From the NCBI GenBank assembly GCA_031273385.1, contig JAISRY010000107.1, positions 1-7,390 of the forward strand: 7,390 nucleotides of DNA, in the 5' to 3' direction. Both the position numbers and the translations under genes were made by a program. The number at the start of each line of letters is the position of its first letter. The stretch's first letter is position 1. Positions 1 through 5,998 of this stretch are shown here, one piece after another. This stretch comes from Tannerellaceae bacterium (GTDB lineage: Bacteria; Bacteroidota; Bacteroidia; Bacteroidales; Tannerellaceae). The notes under the pieces are model-generated. The model was not told where the DNA came from. It saw nothing but the letters and a program-made list of their open reading frames with translations, and did not search any database.

Positions 1-6
1 GTCCAT

Positions 7-62
7 ACCCCGCTCTGCGCTCCGCTTGAACGGGGTTATTTAGAGGCAACGCCTCCGGCGTT
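7..62. repeat. Two adjacent GC-rich hairpins
   Basis: ACCCCG at 7-12 pairs with CGGGGT at 31-36. Inside it, TC/GA and GCG/CGC pairs extend an interrupted stem closed over a CTC loop. A second stem pairs AACGCC (48-53) with GGCGTT (57-62) over a three-base loop. No long T-run follows either, so neither looks like a standard intrinsic terminator. They may be part of a dispersed intergenic repeat or the 3' tail of a transcript from outside the window. Confidence 0.5.
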
Positions 63-112
63 TGGTCACACCTGCCAAAGGAGAACGTATTGATTATCAG
101 GAGAAACACACC

Positions 113-196
113 CGTCATTGCGAACGCAGTGAAGCAATCCAGGAAGTGCCACACACAGACGCACCTCTGGATTGCTTCACTACGTTTATAATGACG
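113..196. repeat. MITE-like palindromic repeat (GTCATTGCGAA...GCAATCC family)
   Basis: Two 30-nt arms, 113-142 and 167-196, are inverted copies matching at 26 of 30 positions around a 24-nt loop. The four differences (paired positions 127/182, 122/187, 121/188 and 120/189) are all transitions. Two of them become G-U pairs in a + strand RNA. The core GTCATTGCGAA...GAAGCAATCC belongs to a type of short palindromic intergenic repeat seen in many bacterial genomes (recalled, not searched). Its spurious translation contains the phrase CERSEAIQ, often seen in false ORFs. There is no transposase here, so any mobility would need help in trans. Confidence 0.75.
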
Positions 197-237
197 AGAA
201 TTTACAATCGGCTAAAAATCAAGCAATTCTCGTCATT
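190..237. repeat. Second inverted repeat sharing an arm with the first
   Basis: AATGACGAGAATT at 190-202 is a perfect 13-bp inverted copy of AATTCTCGTCATT at 225-237, with a 22-nt loop. The AATGACG part (190-196) is also the end of the preceding 30-nt arm. The two stems are therefore mutually exclusive, and the element as a whole spans 113-237. Confidence 0.7.
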
Positions 238-392
238 TCCCCTTTTTGATAAACTTGGTTTATTGGACACTCGCAATGGCGTTGTCTAAACGGCATGGGA
301 TCAGGGAGTAGGGTGGGGTGTGGCGGTGATGTGAAAAAATGAAAAACAGGTTCAATTGACAATGTGTCATTTCGCCGGTCGTTTTATCGTAG

Positions 393-407
393 CGATGTTT
401 AACATCG
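393..407. promoter_or_regulatory. Short palindrome upstream of prmA
   Basis: CGATGTT and AACATCG are perfect 7-bp inverted arms around a single T. A 13-bp palindrome, TGACA-ATG-TGTCA, lies nearby at 357-369. Both sit upstream of the best promoter-like element for prmA, so either could be a protein-binding site. No regulator can be named. Confidence 0.3.
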
Positions 408-436
408 TTTTATGGTGTAATTCCGGAATCTTTTCT

Positions 437-444
437 TAACTTCG
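437..444 (+). promoter_or_regulatory. Weak -7-like element for prmA
   Basis: TAACTTCG matches the Bacteroides -7 consensus TAnnTTTG except for one base (C for T in TTTG). No convincing TTTG lies 19-21 nt upstream. If used, transcription would begin near position 450, giving a leader of about 25 nt to the ATG at 476. That fits the start chosen for prmA. Confidence 0.3.
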
Positions 445-475
445 TGTCCATAAGAATATGTTATACATTATATGT

Positions 476-1327
476 ATGGATTACTATGAATTGACTTTTA
501 CATATCAATCCTCTGTTGAAAAAGAGATCGTTCATGACCTTTTGGCCGCTGAGTTGGGGGAGGTCGGGTTTGAAAGCTTTGTGGAAGCGGATGATGGGCT
601 GAGGGGGTATGTTTCTGAAAAAGAGTATGATGTAGGGGCTGTGGAGAGTCGATTGGCCGCTTTTCCGTTGGAGGGGGTCGCGATTCGTTTTACCGAAAAG
701 CGGATCGTCGGCAAAGACTGGAACGAGGAGTGGGAAAAGAACTATTTTAAGCCGATAGAGATTGGGGATGAGTGTGTTATCCATGCCTCTTTCCATGACG
801 TAAAGCCTGGGTTCAGGTATGATATTACGATCAACCCGAAGATGGCGTTCGGTACGGGTAACCACGAGACGACCTACCTGATGATCAGTGAAATGCTCAG
901 GCTGGAGCTGGCGGGAGAGGCGTTGCTGGACATGGGGTGCGGGACGGGCGTACTGGCTATCCTGGCTTCGATGAAAGGCGCCGACCCTGTGGTGGCGATC
1001 GACATCGACGAGTGGGCATACGATAACGCGATAGAAAATAGCCGTTTGAATCATGCCGGCGGTATAGAGGTGAGGCTTGGCGGGGCGGAACGGATACCGG
1101 CTTCCGTCGGGTTCGACCTGATCTTTGCGAATATAAACCGCAATATTTTGCTGAGCGATATCCGGCATTATGCGCTCGGTATGAAGCGGGGAGCTTCGCT
1201 TTATATGAGCGGGTTCTATACCGGCGACATTCCCGTTATAGAGGCGGAGTGCGCGCGGCAGGGGCTTAGGCTGCTCTCGTCGTCGGAGAGGAACGGCTGG
1301 GCGGTGGTAAGGGTAGAAAAAGAATGA
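476..1327 (+). CDS. prmA: Ribosomal protein L11 methyltransferase PrmA
   Basis: PrmA is a cytoplasmic S-adenosylmethionine-dependent enzyme that methylates ribosomal protein L11. The 283-residue product has the family layout: an N-terminal substrate-recognition domain (about 1-95), a linker, and a class I Rossmann methyltransferase domain. Visible motifs are MAFGTGNHETT (123-133), the SAM-binding motif I DMGCGTG (152-158), an acidic strand end AIDID (174-178), and FANINRNIL (217-225) at the motif IV position. The strand around MSGFY (244-248) is also typical. An in-frame ATG at 458 would add MLYIIC. I prefer 476 because MDYYELTF matches the usual PrmA N-terminus and because the promoter-like element ends at 444. 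An AT-rich palindrome at 463-477 overlaps the start codon. It is probably transcribed from its own promoter. The next gene starts 55 nt downstream. Confidence 0.95.
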   Translation: MDYYELTFTYQSSVEKEIVHDLLAAELGEVGFESFVEADDGLRGYVSEKEYDVGAVESRLAAFPLEGVAIRFTEKRIVGKDWNEEWEKNYFKPIEIGDECVIHASFHDVKPGFRYDITINPKMAFGTGNHETTYLMISEMLRLELAGEALLDMGCGTGVLAILASMKGADPVVAIDIDEWAYDNAIENSRLNHAGGIEVRLGGAERIPASVGFDLIFANINRNILLSDIRHYALGMKRGASLYMSGFYTGDIPVIEAECARQGLRLLSSSERNGWAVVRVEKE

Positions 1328-1382
1328 CGTTACGTTGGTGAACGTTATGGGATTATATAAATGATTTTTAATAGAAAAGAGT

Positions 1383-1595
1383 ATGAAAAGCGTAGATTCA
1401 AAATTGTTGCTGGGGCTGATTATCGGCGCGGCAGTGGGTGCGGCCATCGGTTATCTGGCCGGTACGGACAAGAAAGAGGAGTTGCTGGAGGGGTTGAACA
1501 AGCTTGCCGGCAAGGTAAAAGACAGTGTGTGTACGGCCATCGACAAGTACAAGGAGTGTGGCTGTGAGGCGGAAGAAACACCAGAAGCGGAATAA
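1383..1595 (+). CDS. YtxH-like glycine-zipper membrane protein
   Basis: This is a 70-residue protein with one hydrophobic segment (about 8-27) followed by an amphipathic, Lys/Glu-rich helix and an acidic tail (EAEETPEAE). Glycines at 11, 15, 19, 23 and 27 fall exactly every fourth residue. That is a glycine zipper, which favours tight helix-helix packing and self-association in the membrane. The architecture matches the YtxH family, small stress- or envelope-associated proteins of unknown biochemical function. It begins 55 nt after prmA and ends 9 nt before the holin-like gene, so it is the first gene of a small membrane-protein trio. The downstream cysteines CGC (59-61) are a minor oddity. 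The molecular role is unknown. It could equally be described as YqjD/DUF883-like by topology. Confidence 0.8.
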   Translation: MKSVDSKLLLGLIIGAAVGAAIGYLAGTDKKEELLEGLNKLAGKVKDSVCTAIDKYKECGCEAEETPEAE

Positions 1596-1604
1596 GCCGT
1601 TCGC

Positions 1605-2012
1605 ATGGAAAAAGATTCGAAGCAGCTGTTCCGCGAGTTGAAGGATGGGATCCTGACGTATGCGGAGTTGAAAGTTGAGCTCTTCCGATTGGGCGCGTAT
1701 GAGCATACCGGCAAGCTGGTGGGTATGCTTTCATACGGGCTGATCCTGATCCTGTTGGCTTTTTTCCTTTTGTTGTTCCTCTTTCTCTCGGCCGGTTTCT
1801 TTTTGAGCGGATGGTTTCATTCCGAGGGGCTTGGCTTCGGGTGTATCGCCGTGATCTACCTGGCTGTGATAGGGGTTGTCGTGGCAAATAAAAGGCGTAT
1901 TAGCCTGTGGGTCGCAAATAATGTGATTGCCGCTTTGAGAGCGGGTGAAGAAAAAAATGACGAAATTGATGAAAAAGAACGGGACGACCCCTCTGGAGCG
2001 GTTAATCGCTGA
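1605..2012 (+). CDS. Phage holin family (holin-X/YqjE-like) membrane protein
   Basis: This is a 135-residue protein with an N-terminal amphipathic helix (about 5-30), a long hydrophobic hairpin (about 37-70 and 74-95), then a basic loop (NKRR) and a charged C-terminal tail. This topology is that of the chromosomal 'phage holin family' (Phage_holin_3_6, including E. coli YqjE). Despite the name, those proteins are not tied to prophages, and nothing phage-like is present here. It follows the YtxH-like gene by 9 nt. Its last 56 nt are shared with the next gene in another frame, so the two are probably translationally coupled. The acidic tail (EEKNDEIDEKERDD) is encoded by the overlap region. Function in the inner membrane is unknown. 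Involvement in stress or envelope physiology is an inference from the family. Confidence 0.8.
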   Translation: MEKDSKQLFRELKDGILTYAELKVELFRLGAYEHTGKLVGMLSYGLILILLAFFLLLFLFLSAGFFLSGWFHSEGLGFGCIAVIYLAVIGVVVANKRRISLWVANNVIAALRAGEEKNDEIDEKERDDPSGAVNR

Positions 2013-2250
2013 CCGGGCACGCCTCAGCGAGGAATGTCGCAGGCAGGAGCGGCAACTGGACGATGCGTTGGCGTATATGCACGACCATTCGGGCCGATTG
2101 CTGCTTTCCGCCCTTTCGCTGCTGCTGTCGCCCGTTTCATCTTCCGCCGTATGGCATATTGCGAAGCCTGTCCTTGTCACGTGGGGGATGGGAAAAGCGC
2201 AGTCGTTGCTTCTCCGGTGGGTGAAACGGGTGATTTCCGGGCGCAGGTAG
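1957..2250 (+). CDS. Small basic protein, third gene of the YtxH-holin trio
   Basis: I do not recognise this 97-residue product by sequence. It has a basic start (MTKLMKKNG), a highly charged predicted helix with coiled-coil-like character (about 12-42, LERLIADRARLSEECRRQERQLDDAL), a hydrophobic stretch (about 47-66), a second mildly hydrophobic part and a basic end (RWVKRVISGRR). A GTG at 1945 and another ATG at 1969 are alternative starts. I chose the ATG at 1957 because it lies after a purine-rich GGTGAAG stretch. The gene overlaps the holin-like gene by 56 nt in a different frame, and its frame stays open well past it, which argues for real coding. Size, charge pattern and position resemble E. 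coli YqjK, which follows yqjD and yqjE. That is an analogy, not a demonstrated homology. Confidence 0.7.
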   Translation: MTKLMKKNGTTPLERLIADRARLSEECRRQERQLDDALAYMHDHSGRLLLSALSLLLSPVSSSAVWHIAKPVLVTWGMGKAQSLLLRWVKRVISGRR

Positions 2251-2286
2251 GGATAACAGGCAATGTGGAATAAAAACGCCTCAGGT

Positions 2287-2318
2287 GTTGTGAATCCGAA
2301 ATTGTTTTCCTATTTTTG
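2287..2318 (+). promoter_or_regulatory. Promoter of tRNA-Val
   Basis: The -7 element TATTTTTG (2311-2318) is a perfect TAnnTTTG. GTTG at 2287-2290 stands 20 nt upstream as the -33 element (consensus TTTG). Transcription would start a few nucleotides before the mature tRNA 5' end at 2331. This spacing and match are typical of the primary sigma factor of Bacteroidota. Confidence 0.8.
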
Positions 2319-2330
2319 TGCCTCGAAAAA

Positions 2331-2405
2331 GAACTGTTAGCTCAGTTGGTTCAGAGCGCTGCCTTGACAGGGCAGAGGTCGCCGGTTCGAGCCCGGCACA
2401 GTTCA
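2331..2405 (+). tRNA. tRNA-Val (anticodon GAC)
   Basis: The cloverleaf can be built by eye. The acceptor stem is GAACTGT (2331-2337) with ACAGTTC (2398-2404), 7 of 7 pairs. The D stem is GCTC with GAGC. The anticodon stem is CTGCC with GGCAG around loop TTGACAG, anticodon GAC at 2366-2368. The T arm is GCCGG-TTCGAGC-CCGGC. The discriminator is A2405. CCA is not encoded and must be added after transcription. GAC reads the valine codons GUC and GUU. There is no obvious intrinsic terminator after it, so read-through into the small ORF at 2459 is possible. Confidence 0.97.
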
Positions 2406-2407
2406 CG

Positions 2408-2438
2408 ATTGTTTAATAGAGATTAGAGAATAATGTAG
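2408..2438 (+). promoter_or_regulatory. Possible weak promoter of the mini-lipoprotein ORF
   Basis: ATTG (2408-2411), a 19-nt spacer and TAATGTAG (2431-2438) give a partial match to TTTG-N19-21-TAnnTTTG. If used, the leader to the ATG at 2459 would be only about 15 nt. The match is weak. Read-through from the tRNA promoter is the alternative. Confidence 0.25.
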
Positions 2439-2458
2439 AGGTATAAAACAAGGGCAAT

Positions 2459-2542
2459 ATGAGATTAAAAATACCATCTTTGCTGACGCTTTTCGTGTTA
2501 TTGGCGCTTTTGGCTTCTTGTGCTACGCCTTGTGGATGCTGA
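2459..2542 (+). CDS. Putative 27-residue mini-lipoprotein
   Basis: A short open frame encodes MRLKIPSLLTLFVLLALLAS followed by CATPCGC and TGA. It has every part of a lipoprotein signal peptide: basic N-region (R2, K4), a leucine-rich h-region (8-18) and the lipobox L18-A19-S20-C21. After cleavage by signal peptidase II only seven residues would remain, three of them cysteine (C21, lipidated, plus C25 and C27). The lipoprotein surface-export acidic motif known in Bacteroidota is absent. It lies between tRNA-Val and gapA, with no obvious strong ribosome-binding site. The well-formed signal sequence makes chance less likely, but so short an ORF could be non-functional or a remnant of a longer lipoprotein gene. 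Function is unknown. It could supply a membrane-anchored peptide or act as a leader peptide. Confidence 0.55.
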   Translation: MRLKIPSLLTLFVLLALLASCATPCGC

Positions 2543-2547
2543 ACTTT

Positions 2548-3611
<1,064 letters not shown>

Positions 3612-3634
3612 GTAAAACAAATAAGTATCCGTGG

Positions 3635-3665
3635 GGCTTCTCCTATTTGGGGGGAGCCTTTTTTT
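3635..3665 (+). terminator. Intrinsic terminator of gapA
   Basis: GGCTTCTCC (3635-3643) pairs with GGGGGAGCC (3650-3658) as a 9-bp stem including two G-U pairs, over the loop TATTTG. Seven T residues (3659-3665) follow directly. The stem begins 23 nt after the gapA stop codon. Confidence 0.9.
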
Positions 3666-3667
3666 GT

Positions 3668-3707
3668 GCCTTTTCCATCCTTTTATTGCCTTTTCCGCCC
3701 TTTTTTG
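3668..3707 (+). repeat. Pyrimidine-rich 20-bp imperfect tandem duplication
   Basis: Two 20-nt units, 3668-3687 and 3688-3707, match at 16 of 20 positions and both begin GCCTTTTCC. Together with the terminator T-run they form a tract almost without purines on the + strand, rich in C and poor in G. Such unstructured C-rich RNA could serve as a Rho-loading region behind the intrinsic terminator, but this is only a possibility. Confidence 0.5.
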
Positions 3708-3716
3708 CGCCGAAGA

Positions 3717-3737
3717 AAATATTTTTCAAAAATATTT
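3717..3737. promoter_or_regulatory. 21-bp AT-rich palindrome upstream of the receptor promoter
   Basis: AAATATTTTT (3717-3726) and AAAAATATTT (3728-3737) are perfect 10-bp inverted arms around C3727. It ends 9 bp before the -33 element. The right arm runs into ATATTTGCAG (3732-3741), which is repeated exactly at 3772-3781 across the -7 element, 40 bp away. This could be an activator site, an AT-rich UP-like element or a second repressor site. Confidence 0.5.
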
Positions 3738-3746
3738 GCAGAATAA

Positions 3747-3778
3747 TTTGGTTTGTATTACAAACCTATTTATATTTG
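3747..3778 (+). promoter_or_regulatory. Consensus promoter of the TonB-receptor operon
   Basis: TTTG (3747-3750), exactly 20 nt, then TATATTTG (3771-3778) matches the Bacteroidota promoter consensus at every specified base. Transcription should start at about 3785, giving a leader shorter than 20 nt before the ATG at 3803. Confidence 0.85.
3750..3766. promoter_or_regulatory. 17-bp perfect palindrome between -33 and -7: likely operator
   Basis: GGTTTGTA (3750-3757) and TACAAACC (3759-3766) are perfect inverted 8-bp arms around T3758. The palindrome overlaps the last base of the -33 element and fills most of the spacer. A dimeric protein bound here should block RNA polymerase, so I read it as a repressor operator. 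The site does not match a regulator consensus that I can name with confidence. The winged-helix protein at 7279 is a candidate. Confidence 0.65.
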
Positions 3779-3802
3779 CAGCGCAAACTAATTTAAAAAG
3801 GT

Positions 3803-5950
3803 ATGAAACGAGTTGTTTTCTTTATTCTGTTTACGCTGTTATGGCTTCCGTCTGTTGCACAAACTGTTTGTATAAAGGGTATTGTGATAGATGAGAACAG
3901 GCAGCCGCTGCCCTTTGTCAACATCTATATAGAGGGGACGATAGAGGGCGCCGCTTCCGGCGAAGACGGTCGCTTCGAATTATGTACGGAGTTGAGGGGT
4001 GAGCTGAAGCTGATTGCCTCATTCATAGGGTATACGACATGGGCGAAACGCATCGACACCGGAAATCTGAGCGAACTGGAAATTCAATTGAAACCGCAGT
4101 TGCAGTCGATCAGGGAGGTGGTGGTGCAGGCTGGGAATTACCTGCTGAAAAGCGCTTCCACATTGGAACAAAAAAATGCGATCGACCTGATTACGACAGG
4201 CGGCACGAAAGGCGACCTCTTTAGCGCCATCGGGCTGTTGCCCGGCACACAGGCGCCCGGAGTGGACGGGCGGATGCTGGTCAGGGGAGGCGACAGCCGC
4301 GAATCGCAGACCTATATAGACGGTATGCACCTGCTTTCGCCCTATACGGCAGCGGCGCAGAATACCGGTTCGCGTAGCCGCTTTTCGGCTTTTCTGTTCG
4401 ACGGAATCAACTTCTCCACAGGCGGTTACTCACCGGAATATACGCAAAGCCTGTCCAGTATTTTGCCACTGACCACCAGCAACGAGAGCGACAATACCAA
4501 GCTGGGGTTCAAGCTGATGAATGTAGGGCCGGGAGGCGGCGGGACAAAAGCCTGGAAGAACGGTTCGGCATCGTTTAATGCCGATTATACCGACATGAAG
4601 TGGTACCACACGCTGACAGACCCCAAACAGGGTGCGCACTGGGAAAAGCCTTACCGCAACTATGCCGGGCAGAGCCTCTTACGCTTCAAGCTGGGGAAAG
4701 AGACCTATTGGAAAACCTTTCTATCGTATGATAAGACCCTCTTTACCCATTACGAAGAGAAGCCGTTCAGCCAGGTACGCCGCGAACTGGGGTATAATGA
4801 AGATGTGGCCTACCTCTCCTCGACCATCCGGACGCGCCTTTCCGGCGGTTTCGATCTTTTTGCCGGCGTAGCCTCTTCGTTGAACGACAGGAGGTTGGAA
4901 GAGGCCGTCGTGAAAGGCGACAGGCTGCGCACGAAAGAGCGGGAGCTGCACCTGAAAGCGAAAGCGGGTAAACGCTTCTCCTCTTTCTACAAGCTGGAAC
5001 TGGGCGCCGAATCCTACCTCCGCCGCTACGAAACGGGCTACCGCGATACGCTTTCCCTGGAGGGGGAAATCAGGCACCGGATCAACGGGCTGTTCATCTC
5101 CAACGACTTCAACCTGACTCCGCGCCTTTTCCTCAACCTCTCTTCCCGCCTCGAATATACCTCATCCAACCGGTCGTATGCCCTGCTTCCCCGCCTGGCG
5201 CTCAGCTATGAACGGGGACAACTGACCGTTTCGGGCGCCGTCGGGAAATACCAGCAGATGGCGGAAAACGACTACCTGATCCGCATGCCCTCCCTGGCGG
5301 CTGAACAGAATGTGCAGTACCTGTTGGGGGGCTATTTCAGGGACAGGAACAGGATATACCGGGTGGAAATCTACCACAAAACGTATGATAAACTGCCGGC
5401 TATCCGGAATGGGCGGTATACTTCGGCGGGGAGCGGCTACAGCCGGGGGGTCGACCTGTTTCTCAACGACCGTAAGTTCCTGAAAAACTGGGAGTATACG
5501 ATCGCCTATTCCTACAACGATTCCAAGCGGGAGTACCTTGATTATCCGGAGCGGGCGACCCCGTCGTTCGTCACCCGGCACAACGCCTCCCTGACCCTCA
5601 AATATGCGAACCTGAAATGGCGGAGTATCATCAGTTTGAGTGACCGCTTCGCCAGCGGACGGCCGTACCATAACCCGAACAAAGAGGGCTTTATGAATAG
5701 CCATACCCCTGTCTATAACACCCTGGATCTGGGCTGGACAGTGTTGGCGCATAAGAAGTTGATCATTTATGCCTGCCTTTCGAATATCCTGAACAGGCGG
5801 AATGTGTTCGGGTACGCCTATTCCACGTCGCCCGACAGCCGGGGCGTGTATGAGGGACAACCGGTGAGGCAGGAACAAAACCGGACGTTCTACATCGGCT
5901 TCTTCCTCACGCTCGGGAAGCATGTCGCCTACGAAGCTTCTAATTTTTAA
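3803..5950 (+). CDS. TonB-dependent outer-membrane receptor
   Basis: This is an outer-membrane active transporter powered by TonB-ExbBD, 715 residues. In order it has a signal peptide (1 to about 19, MKRVVFFILFTLLWLPSVAQ, cleavage probably near SVA-Q), an N-terminal carboxypeptidase-regulatory-like Ig-type domain (about 23-98, IKGIVIDENRQPLPFVNIYIEG and the strand with SFIGY), a TonB-box-like segment (REVVVQ, 104-109), a plug domain (about 115-225, with LPGTQAPGVDGRMLVRGGDS and YIDGM), and a beta-barrel to the end with alternating aromatic strands. The length is well below that of SusC-type receptors, no susD-like gene follows, and it is not an obvious polysaccharide-utilisation pair. Cys23 and Cys61 in the small N-terminal domain could form a disulfide. 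The protein ends NRTFYIGFFLTLGK plus eight residues to a terminal Phe. The substrate (iron complex, cofactor, peptide or other) cannot be told from sequence. It is the first gene of the operon. Confidence 0.9.
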   Translation: MKRVVFFILFTLLWLPSVAQTVCIKGIVIDENRQPLPFVNIYIEGTIEGAASGEDGRFELCTELRGELKLIASFIGYTTWAKRIDTGNLSELEIQLKPQLQSIREVVVQAGNYLLKSASTLEQKNAIDLITTGGTKGDLFSAIGLLPGTQAPGVDGRMLVRGGDSRESQTYIDGMHLLSPYTAAAQNTGSRSRFSAFLFDGINFSTGGYSPEYTQSLSSILPLTTSNESDNTKLGFKLMNVGPGGGGTKAWKNGSASFNADYTDMKWYHTLTDPKQGAHWEKPYRNYAGQSLLRFKLGKETYWKTFLSYDKTLFTHYEEKPFSQVRRELGYNEDVAYLSSTIRTRLSGGFDLFAGVASSLNDRRLEEAVVKGDRLRTKERELHLKAKAGKRFSSFYKLELGAESYLRRYETGYRDTLSLEGEIRHRINGLFISNDFNLTPRLFLNLSSRLEYTSSNRSYALLPRLALSYERGQLTVSGAVGKYQQMAENDYLIRMPSLAAEQNVQYLLGGYFRDRNRIYRVEIYHKTYDKLPAIRNGRYTSAGSGYSRGVDLFLNDRKFLKNWEYTIAYSYNDSKREYLDYPERATPSFVTRHNASLTLKYANLKWRSIISLSDRFASGRPYHNPNKEGFMNSHTPVYNTLDLGWTVLAHKKLIIYACLSNILNRRNVFGYAYSTSPDSRGVYEGQPVRQEQNRTFYIGFFLTLGKHVAYEASNF

Positions 5951-5998
5951 TACAATACAAAACGAATAGAATATCAATCTTTTAAAAACAACAATGTC

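Larger units (their letters stand above)
1..457. other. Gene-free stretch with repeats and prmA upstream region
   Basis: I see no credible gene in this stretch. The first 80 bases are GC-rich and fold into short hairpins. Positions 113-237 carry a compound inverted repeat. The remainder (about 290-457) is a unique-looking upstream region for prmA with three short palindromes (357-369, 393-407 and 463-477, the last reaching into the prmA start codon) and a weak promoter-like element. The only open frame, 62-289, is read through the repeat and I reject it as coding. Confidence 0.7.

Noticed and set aside
62..289. 75-codon open frame on the + strand
   Set aside because: It is read through the palindromic repeat (CERSEAIQ signature), has no protein-like pattern and no start signal.
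458..475. Upstream ATG that would lengthen PrmA by six residues
   Set aside because: MLYIIC is not typical of PrmA, while the ATG at 476 gives the normal N-terminus. The earlier ATG would also lie almost at the predicted transcript start.
1332..1345. ACGTT-GGTG-AACGT hairpin after prmA as a terminator
   Set aside because: The stem is only 5 bp and no T-run follows.
461..1447. Long minus-strand open frame (328 codons)
   Set aside because: It is the reverse shadow of prmA. The translation is rich in Arg, Pro and His without any domain pattern.
1605..2012. Prophage lysis gene
   Set aside because: The holin family name suggests phage, but there is no endolysin or structural gene. The context is a chromosomal small-membrane-protein trio.
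2270..2290. Inverted repeat AACGCCT/AGGTGTT after the third trio gene as a terminator
   Set aside because: The loop is too small and there is no T-run. It also overlaps the tRNA promoter.
5162..5977. 271-codon minus-strand open frame
   Set aside because: It lies opposite the receptor barrel and has no recognisable domain or start signal.
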